From positions 1 to 12,116 of the forward strand of contig JALLPB010000929.1 in assembly GCA_036939975.1 (NCBI GenBank): a DNA stretch of 12,116 bases. Reading direction: 5' to 3'. Positions 1 through 7,244 of the stretch are shown here, in pieces. Position 1 is the stretch's first letter. Each line of letters opens with the position of its first letter. The stretch comes from Cyclostephanos tholiformis. Its lineage: Eukaryota; Bacillariophyta; Thalassiosirophyceae; Thalassiosirales; Thalassiosiraceae. Below the pieces are notes generated by a model, which searched no databases, was not told the origin of the DNA, and worked only from the letters and a program-made list of their open reading frames with translations. The translations under genes and the position numbers were made by a program.

Positions 1-50
1 AAAAAAAAAAAAAAAAAAAAAAAATAAAAAGTGGACGCTCGTGAGCGTCC
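1..50. repeat. Poly(A) run and adjacent perfect hairpin
   Basis: A24 (1-24) and AAAAA are followed by an 8-base perfect inverted repeat, GGACGCTC (33-40) and GAGCGTCC (43-50), separated by GT. The A run could be the tail of an element that lies to the left of the window, or a simple microsatellite. The hairpin is GC-rich against an AT-rich background. Confidence 0.6.
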
Positions 51-1590
51 ATAGCTGTTAAGCTGTTAAGGTTAGTGCACATCATTTTGGTGCAGAGGCA
101 CAGAAAAATCACAAGAATCACCTTCAAAATCTCACCTTTAACCAGCAAGCATGCCACACTGCTGCCTGTAGAAAATAATAAATGAAATCAAGAAATAGTT
201 AGTTATACAAAAAAATACATCGCCATGTTGCGACAATCAACAAGGTCAATTGCATGATGTATGGCAAACTCACTTAACTTTTAAAGAAGGTGGCAGGCAG
301 GAGGGACCATGGTCATTGTATTTTTTTGTTTTTGGTTGTGTGTTTGTGATAAAACTTGTTCCTCCTTTTAGAAGAACCTGAATATTGGCAAATAAGATAT
401 TTCCCACCAAAAGGATATTAAATGATCTCATTGATAATTTTGGTAGAAACAAGTAAATGTCCTTTTGGCAGGAATCATGTTCTGTGTTGTCAATGCACAT
501 AAAAACACACAAAAAATCATGTCCCATTGCTATTGATGATGTTATTGCCACAAATACTCTGCTACCACAATGACGAAGGACAACTTCGATGGGGGAGGCA
601 ATGTCATTGCTGATGGGGATTGATCTCTCTTGGGCAGTGGGTCACAATGGAACTCTTGGGTGGCAGGTTGCGGTTGGATGATGACGAAAAATATTACAGA
701 TGCATTCATGATGATCGGCGCCACCATCCATTCTTGCTCCGGGTCACCAGTCATTGCCAATTGAAGCAATCAATGGTTGAGGTTCATTATATATTATTAT
801 AACAGTCGACTTAGGAGTAGGGGCGGTGGGGGGTGATCAGAGCTCTGCATTTGTTGAGTGGTGCTCCAATGTATTGACTATGTGCCATGCCTTACACATG
901 TAAGTTTTCCCGATGCAGATGATGACAGTGCCACCATCCATCACCATGGATGTAACAATCATCTTAAGTGGAAGAAATCGGTGGTTGTGAGAGGCAGGGT
1001 TGGTTGCTGGAGGCTAGTAGGGGTGGCAAGGGGTGCTGATAGTTTGTCATTTTGTTTAGCAGTGCATCAGATGCACTGTGCTTTTGAATAGATAATAAAT
1101 TATAAAAATGATAATATCATCTTGTTTTAATGACACCAACCTGTTGTGTAGCATGTTGGATGATTGTCAAATGCCTCAGTGCAGTGGGGGGAGCACCATA
1201 GCGGCCAAAGGGCCCTGTTGGCCATCATGGTCATGTTCTATTTTTTAATTAGCTTCCGCCTAGCCCTAGCTAATCAATTGTCAATGCCCACCAACCCCAA
1301 AACCAACCAGATAACCAACTGCTGTCTCACCACCTATCTTGGTCAAAAATGGTCAAATGGGGACATTTCAAGAGTGTTTCCTCTGCACATTCATAGTAAA
1401 AAGACATTTGAGCCATGATTGCCAAGAACTCATTCGTATTACAGTTGGTAGGCTTACACAAAGTGTCAGATGCCAAGTTTGAACTGTGCTTTGTGTGCCA
1501 TCAAACGTACCTCACTAAAATTGGCGATATTAATATCAAATTCCACTGTAGGGTAGAGGAAAACTATTTTAAGCAACATAAGCAAGATTC
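51..1590. other. Non-coding or unrecognised sequence
   Basis: I see no gene here. Short open frames occur on both strands but overlap each other, lack motifs, and have low-complexity or ordinary chance-like translations. No tRNA or rRNA signature was seen. Confidence 0.5.
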
Positions 1591-1760
1591 CTCTCAATTA
1601 AAGAGGAACCCATTCCTGTTCCTAAGAGGAACTAGGGTTCCTGCCTGTAGAAAAAGAGGAATATCAAACTTTTTAGGATTCTGCAGGAATCCTAAGAGGA
1701 ACAGGAATCCTGCTCCATGTTCCTGTCCCCAAAAAAGAGGAACCAAAAGAGGAATGTACA
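1586..1760. repeat. Cluster of AAGAGGAA motifs interspersed with TTCCT
   Basis: AAGAGGAA occurs six times, at 1601, 1624, 1654, 1694, 1735 and 1747 (spacing 23, 30, 40, 41, 12). TTCCT, its partial complement, alternates at about 1588, 1613, 1619, 1639 and 1720. AGGATTC-TGCAG-GAATCCT (1675-1693) forms a 7-base stem. The tract can fold in many alternative ways and could be part of a small non-autonomous element. No function is assigned. Confidence 0.65.
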
Positions 1761-1794
1761 GCCTAGTAAAATTGACTTTATGTGGTTCTGCTGT

Positions 1795-2090
1795 CATGTA
1801 AAATCAGCTCTAGGATATTATCTTTCCATAAAATCAATCTTACATGCTACCACCATCATTTAATATCAGATCAAAAAATCAGTTGAGCTGAAATTACATG
1901 GTGACTCATGCCCATAAAATCAGCATTAAGTATATAGAATCGATTCAATATTCCAAGAAATCTGAATTTTTCACCTGATTTCACTCAGCTGATACTACAT
2001 GACCGGCATACCATGTAAAATCAGCTTTACATGGGTAAAATTGATTTTACAGTAAAGTCAATGAAGTAATATCAGCTTAGCTGGAAATGT
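1795..2090. repeat. TAAAATCA-rich palindromic tract
   Basis: TAAAATCA occurs at 1799, 1829, 1915 and 2016, often beside ACATG. Two perfect inverted repeats lie side by side: CATGTAAA (2012-2019) with TTTACATG (2026-2033), and GTAAAAT (2035-2041) with ATTTTAC (2044-2050). The repeating of one short word in both orientations suggests a degenerate foldback or satellite-like element. I could not define terminal repeats or a target-site duplication. Confidence 0.55.
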
Positions 2091-2717
2091 TGCCAACATG
2101 TCGGCAAAATGTCATCTTGACACTACATGTCACTCTAAATTTGGCCTGATGGGCCCATGAAGCCAACACCAAATTGATTATCCTGGATGTTCCCACCAGA
2201 TTTTTGTGTCAGCTCGTGCCAACACCCAAACTTCCCATCCTTTCTTCAATTTCCTCTCCTTTTCTGTACACATGTAGCATATACCAGCTAAAAATTCTGA
2301 CTGAGGATCCCAACTGCCCCGCTGAAATACATCTACTTCCTCACAAAAGGCAAAAATGAATCTATAGAATTAAACTGTAACAAATAGTGCCAATTATTGC
2401 TTCATTTTTATGTTTTATTGTATCTGTGATACGTTTATTTGATCAAATAGTTACATTTATTTTGTTTTTTAGCAACAAATTTCTTTAATAAAACAATTAG
2501 TGTTTGCAAAAATAAAAATTTTACGAAAAAAGTTACTGTTACAAATTTTAACAATTTACTTTTCAAATGTATCACCATGAGTTATATATTAATGTAACTA
2601 TCATAAAGACAATTTACCAATATAAACTTGTTGGAATTCTCTATTAAAAATTATATTTTTGAGTAACTTGTAAGAAGTAATTTTTAGCACTAAACTTTTA
2701 TGCTATTATCTAGCAAA
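2091..2717. other. AT-rich sequence without a recognised gene
   Basis: The first part (2091-2360) has one short unremarkable open frame. From 2360 to 2717 the sequence is strongly A/T-rich with many TTTATT, AAATTTT and TAACAAAT-like strings and no coding appearance. It may be the upstream region of the decayed gene that begins at 2718. Confidence 0.5.
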
Positions 2718-2830
2718 ATGGATCTCACCACTTCCCCCACTATTCCACCACACCATCAACATCAACACAATTGTGATCATCCCTGCCAGCACCACAGTCT
2801 CCGTCTCTTCCTGCAATCTCTTCCTCCTAC

Positions 2831-3420
2831 TTGATGCGACAAATACCAACAACACTCCATGTGGTTCCTGGTTATGACACACAATCATCTCTTGTCATCA
2901 CGTTGTTACTGCGAGCGATATTGCCATCATTGCTTCCAATTTCCATGTCATGCTTGTGACCACAACTTTATTTCTGTCACTTGTTGTGACAAATTCTGTA
3001 AATGCCACACCTGGTTCGAGTATATGACACACGTTCATCTACTGTTGTCACATCATCATGGCGAGCAATTTCCTATTTGCCAATTTCAGCTGGCACGTCA
3101 TAACATATTATGTGATGGTCGCAATGATCATGATGAAGACGACTATCTTTCTCCCACTAGGCATGACGAATTTTTTGATGATGTCTTGTGTGGTTTGAGC
3201 TGACAACGCACGATCATCTCCTGTTGACCTGTCATCAAGGCAAGCAATATCATATTCATCACTTTCAGCTGCTATGTCGTATCATATTACGGGATGTTCA
3301 CAACAAACTTGACGCTCTCAATGAATGCAACGCTTGCAGCAAACATGATGCTAGCAATGATGATGACTCAATTCCCACCACAGCGCAGATTTTTGATGGA
3401 GTTGACTTTGGTCCCATCCT
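2831..3420 (+). repeat. Three diverged protein-level tandem repeats in the decayed gene
   Basis: The units begin at tggttc/tggttt at 2862, 3011 and 3190 (spacing about 149 and 179 bases). Each reads WF...(M/T)TH.HLL...H.G/C......FQ, followed by an Asp-rich stretch. CDKY before unit 1 and CDKF before unit 2 show that the repeat extends upstream. The TGA at 2832 aligns with a Cys codon of unit 2. Units 1 and 2 share a frame; unit 3 is in another, so an indel occurred after the array formed. I do not recognise the repeat. Confidence 0.5.
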
Positions 3421-3734
3421 TGATTATCTTCATTTGATTTGTCGTAATCGACACATCCGCACTTCTGATGGATTGATATATTCTGCTGACTCAAATTTTT
3501 CCTTCTCTGAGAGGTATGTCTGCTTTGCAGTCAGGAATTACCCCGTCTCTTTGCTTTGTCAATGCTTCAACCCCCCCTGGCCTTATTTCCACTAGAAGCA
3601 ATCCGGCAAAGAGAATGCAAAAAAACTGCATGAGTGTAGTAGTGCACATCGCCATTGTGTATTTGATGTAATTGAAGATGTCGAATGCACGCGCTGTGTG
3701 AAATTTCATCTCACTTGCATATTCAGATTTTCGG

Positions 3735-3819
3735 ATATGAGATGTTTCTTCTTTTTTTGTTTTGTTTTCATTACAATTCTCTAATATCATCATTTCCTTT
3801 TCTTATTGTTACATTTTAG
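3735..3819 (+). other. Relic intron (85 bases) with GT donor changed to AT
   Basis: The sequence reads TCGG|ATATGAG...TTATTGTTACATTTTAG|AACAAGG. Joining 3734 to 3820 keeps the frame (FRFS-EQGHCND) straight after the last Cys of the cluster. The length matches the other introns in the window. A GTATGA donor mutated to ATATGA is the simplest reading. A non-canonical AT-AG intron is possible but less likely in a gene with other lesions. Confidence 0.5.
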
Positions 3820-4617
3820 AACAAGGTCATTGCAATGACTTAATTTCTAACCAACCGCAAGTTGGTTCACCATCAGGTCAAGATGGTACTAAAATAAGTA
3901 CTCCTAAGTCTTTGTCCACCAATGAACAATGTCTTTCTCCTTCCATAATTGTCAGTAGTGATAGTGATCACTTCAACATGCTGACTCAGTGTACTGTCTG
4001 ATCAAGGTTCAGCTGCCACACTTTTGACAATTTATTGGAGAATGATGACGTTGAATCATCCTTGGCCCCTAATCTTAATTCTCCCCATCCCTCATGGATT
4101 CTTGTATTTTTAAAGACTAGTTCTACTATGACCTCCCTCAATACTCAGTGTGCTGCTGCCACTTATTTGGATTTGTCATCACCCAAGGTCCTTCATCGGA
4201 GATCACGTCGTGCCAAGAAAAAGCAGCAGAAAATTGAAAAACTCTTTACGTGAAGTAGATGTCCCACCCAATCAATTGAAATTGACTCATGATGAGATTG
4301 ACTTGGAGATAATTGTTTTTGATGGTGGTGATTCCACCACACCCCAAATCAAACCACCAGATGGCATAGTATGGCATTGTATTTCGGTAACATTCATCAA
4401 TAAATCTTCATTGGTTTATTCATCTGGAATCCCCTCATTTAAATCATCTTCGTTGTTTGAATCTTCATTAGTAGATTCTTAAAAATCATCATAGACTGCA
4501 AAGAGATTGAGATGACCACCTTAATTGTTTTTATTGTAACATGATTTGAGAGGATTGTACTCTAGAAGAAGATGATTTCCATCAGTTTGTTCCTGAGAAT
4601 GTCTTTCCGGCCCAATT

Positions 4618-5090
4618 GATGTTGTAATGTCATGGCTGAGGCTCCAAACCCACTTGGAGTCCATCCCACATCCATTTCATATGCATACAAAGTGTTTCAG
4701 CACCTTGATATGCTGTGGATGGTCACTTGCATCCACCTCTACACAGTTAGGCCCATGCAACAGGTTGGGGTGGATTTTAGAAAAATTGGGGTATGGGTGA
4801 GCCCGAATGATGCTGTGACATCATGGTTAATGCTCCAGACTCCCATTGAGTGCATCCCACATCCATTGTATGCAAAATGTTATTGCACCTTGCTAATCTG
4901 TGGATGGGCATCTGAGCGGATCATTATAGAATTGCAGATGGCATGGTGTGGGGCTGTTTTGGAAAATAGAGGTAAGGCCTGGGCTGAATGATGTTGTGGT
5001 GTCATGGTTGAGGCTGCAAACAATTTGAGACTGCATCCCACATCCATATTATGTATCTAAGTCTTGTAGCACATTCTTGACAAGCTGTTT
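4618..5090. repeat. Three-copy tandem repeat of about 185 bases
   Basis: Unit starts are GATG(T/C)TGT..TCATGG at 4618, 4809 and 4990 (periods 191 and 181). Each unit continues with GCTCC/GCTGC, a ...GCATCCCACATCCAT... core, a GCACCTTG or GCACATTC segment and, in the first two, CTGTGGATGG. Units 1 and 2 also share a GG(T/A)...GGGC(T/C)...GAATGATG junction. Divergence and length differences show that the array is old. No protein or RNA gene is evident in it. Confidence 0.75.
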
Positions 5091-5101
5091 AATATGGTCG
5101 T

Positions 5102-5128
5102 ATGCACAAATGCACAAATGCACAAATG
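5102..5128. repeat. 8-base microsatellite ATGCACAA, about 3.4 copies
   Basis: Three perfect copies (5102-5125) plus ATG lie directly before the hexamer tract. Confidence 0.85.
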
Positions 5129-5140
5129 AACATACAGCTA

Positions 5141-5232
5141 CGGATATGGCAACGGCTATGGCTATGGCTATGGCTATGGCTACTGCTATGGCTACGGCTA
5201 TGGCTATGGCTATGGCTATGGCTATGGCTATG
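5141..5232. repeat. GGCTAT/GGCTAC hexamer microsatellite
   Basis: About 15 hexamers occur, with occasional AAC, TAC, TGC and ACG variants. One plus-strand frame reads as alternating Gly-Tyr and another as Ala-Met, but both are artefacts of the hexamer. A TGA lies just upstream of the Gly-Tyr frame and no conserved flanking coding sequence is seen. A decayed relative with GGCAAT/GGCTAT units lies at about 5437-5480. Confidence 0.85.
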
Positions 5233-6660
5233 ATGCTTTTTTATGTTGTATTTATTGTTGTGTTGTCATCGCCACCCTGCCTCCTGCCATCCCATCCTTT
5301 GTGTTGGATCCCACCTGTTGCCATTCCCAATATATTGCCACAGCATCCATTATCTTATTCCTGCCTTCCCACTTTCCAATGGCAGATTGTTGTGTCTGGC
5401 AAACCCCACTGTTTGCAGCCCAATCACCTCATATTTGATGGCAATTGCAATGGCAATGGCTATGGCAAACTATGGCTAGGTGAGCTACTATTAGGCATTA
5501 CAATTTGTATTTGATTGTAACAAAAATAACACAAAGAGGTACACCAATTATTAACTAGTTGTACTACAGGGGTTTGGTGCAGACGCAAAGTCCCCAGCAC
5601 CTCAATTCTTCCTATCCCCTCCTCTGTCTTCTCTCGTTAGCTCTATTTGATTGTTGTGTGCAGTCATAAATTACATGTCTCCATATCATATTAAGTGTTT
5701 TAGCAAACTTGGCCGCTGGCCGACAAGTCCAACAAAGCCCCTCCCTCCTCCTCCATCTCCTTCTCCCCCTCCCTCCCCTCCTTGTCACCAATGTCATTGT
5801 GGTGGTAGTCACCAAGCCTTTTGTAAAAATGGAGAGGAGATGAGGGATTGAAAGTGTTGAGTGATCATCCACACAAGGTTTCAAAAATAGAAGTAAAAAT
5901 AAATACAATAATTACCTATGATATTCTTCCCCCCCCCCCCTTCCCCCATGCCCTCCTCATTTGAAATGCTCACCATGTGCGGGAAGATGGTAGAGTGCAA
6001 GTTGAGGGGGGGGAGTGTGCTTTTGGGGAGCTGTTAGTTCAGAGTTCGAGTTGGCAGTGGATAAAATAAAGGCAAACAAACAACAATAAACTCACCAGCA
6101 TGTCAACACTAACATTATCAAGTCCAATCAGACAGCCGGAGGGGCTGCTGTGGTTGACCAAATGAAGTTATTGATATTTTTGTGATCATGTGTGATGGAT
6201 GATGTGCATTGCACGAGCCCTGATGACATGAAATCAGATAGAGGGTGTGTGGGGGGGAGTCTTGGGAAGGGGACAGGAGTCTTGTTCGTGGGATCAGCAT
6301 CCTCCCTTGTCAATGATGTGTTTGGTCATGATGATGGAAATCATGCCATCATTGATGTCAATTTTGGTTGATTGTGACATATTTTTTACCCCAGGGAGTG
6401 CAAGACTTGCAATTCTGGCTTCACAATCATGGCATGGGCTAGTGTTACCCCCGTGCCACTGTGATGCTAGAATTGTGTGCAACATGTAGGAATGTCACGC
6501 GCTTGATGTCAAGGGGGTTTATTTTGATGGCAATGGCATTGAGGGAAAATTGGCAAGGGGGGGAAAGCATCTGCACCCATCTGGGTTTCCTTCTCTTTGG
6601 TCCATGTACGCCGGTTTTAAGAAAAAAATGTAAAACTTTTTTTGGTTTGTACGATAGTTA
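5233..6660. other. Long stretch without a supported gene
   Basis: This holds the decayed hexamer at 5437-5480, a pyrimidine tract at 5738-5783, a C12 run (5929-5940) followed by TTCCCCC, and a G8 run (6006-6013). Both strands have short open frames of under 100 codons, mostly Pro/Arg-rich because of the CT tract. The minus strand between 6660 and 6290 may hold further debris of the retroelement relic, but I could not find a motif. Confidence 0.5.
5738..5783. repeat. Polypyrimidine C/T tract
   Basis: Forty-six bases are C or T with a single A. Such tracts can adopt triplex structure. The Pro/Ser-rich (plus) and Arg/Gly-rich (minus) open frames across it follow from composition alone. Confidence 0.8.
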
Positions 6661-6718
6661 GAGTATTTAATGAATACAGCCCCTACCAATGAATTTCACA
6701 TGCCTCTGAAGGAGGTAA

Positions 6719-7078
6719 TTAAGTTTGTTCAAGAAATGCCAATTTGAAACCACCAATGGTGGGTCCATGGCAATCTTGGTCTTGGTTAACATTGTATTTG
6801 TATTAATTATCTTGGAAGTTCACAATCGTATTCCCTAGCTGAATTTAAGAATATCCAAGCATTTTCATTTTTTCTCTTGTTGGTGAGGTGATAGGCATGA
6901 GTTCTTGTACCTGACTGCAGCTTGCACAGCCATATTGACATTGGAGATACATATCCTTGATGTCTAGGCTCACAATTATGACATCAAACCATGTGAAAAT
7001 CTTGCTCTCAAATCTATGTTTCATGGCAAGGGAGTCTTGAGAGTATTTCAATTTATCTGTTGGGACATGTATTAATCT
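6719..7078 (-). pseudogene. Retroelement reverse-transcriptase relic
   Basis: Translating the minus strand gives, in order: KYSQDSLAMKHRFE and VSLDIKDMY (6970-6947) in one frame, VQAAVRY (6927-6907) in a second, and NTIVNFQDN (6832-6806) then GPTIGGF (6766-6746) in a third, interrupted by TAA codons. SLDIKDMY fits reverse-transcriptase palm motif A, where the aspartate is catalytic. TIGG followed by a small/hydrophobic stretch sits where motif B would be expected. I could not find a YxDD motif C downstream. At least two frameshifts and two internal stops show that it is dead. The class is undetermined; non-LTR or Penelope-like is possible. Confidence 0.55.
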
Positions 7079-7146
7079 TCAGGCAATGAGCCCAGACACA
7101 GCAACCTCAGCATACACAGCTGCTGTGTTCAATAATTACTTATTCA

Positions 7147-7152
7147 TTTATT
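7147..7152 (-). terminator. Candidate polyadenylation signal AATAAA
   Basis: The minus strand reads AAATAAATGAATAAG about 95 bases past the TAA at 7247-7245. The position is plausible for 3' end formation of the large gene. AATAAA is common in AT-rich DNA, so this is only suggestive. Confidence 0.4.
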
Positions 7153-7244
7153 TGCTTTTTGTTCGAAAGTATCCCTTCATGGTATCGTAGCATAATTGGC
7201 ATCAAATTGTTATTGCTGAAAATTTAAATTATGTGATAGCCATT

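Larger units (their letters stand above)
2718..4482 (+). pseudogene. Decayed gene with a Zn(II)2Cys6-like cluster
   Basis: This is a broken plus-strand gene. The frame from the ATG at 2718 (MDLTTSPTIPPHH) is open to 3203 except for a TGA at 2832. It shifts to another frame (about 3188-3595, then a TAG at 3593) that runs on through a Cys cluster at 3635-3718. Five cysteines have the spacing C-x6-C-x9-C-x2-C-x6-C of a Zn2Cys6 binuclear cluster, ending CTRCVKFHLTC. The first expected Cys, three residues earlier, is Leu. After a defective intron (3735-3819) the frame continues as EQGHCNDL, meets a TGA at 3999, runs to RRSRRAKKKQQKIEKL, then shifts near 4250 to a last frame ending at 4482. At least three stops/frameshifts and a lost donor argue for a relic. 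Zn2Cys6 proteins are DNA-binding regulators in fungi; the function here is inference by spacing only. True ends are unknown. Confidence 0.5.

Noticed and set aside
159..1654. Shared word CTGCCTGTAGAAAA near 161 and 1641
   Set aside because: The match is only about 14 bases without extension, so it is likely chance or too degraded to interpret.
1415..1801. 128-codon plus-strand open frame across the AAGAGGAA cluster
   Set aside because: The translation is Arg/Lys/Asn/Pro-rich because of the repeated word; no motif, and the opposite strand is also open.
3008..3020. GGTTCGAGT as a possible tRNA T-loop
   Set aside because: No matching acceptor, D or anticodon arms nearby; it lies within the second unit of the protein repeat.
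3514..3819. A 306-base intron from GTATGT at 3514 to TTTTAG at 3819
   Set aside because: The phase does not match on either side and it would remove the Cys cluster. The 85-base relic intron fits better.
5077..5514. Plus-strand open frame with an Ala-Met repeat, and a Gly-Tyr repeat in another frame
   Set aside because: Both come from the GGCTAT hexamer. Upstream is the ATGCACAA microsatellite and downstream has no coding character.
5612..5908. Arg/Gly-rich minus-strand and Pro-rich plus-strand frames around the CT tract
   Set aside because: Composition artefacts of the 46-base pyrimidine tract; no flanking conserved motif.
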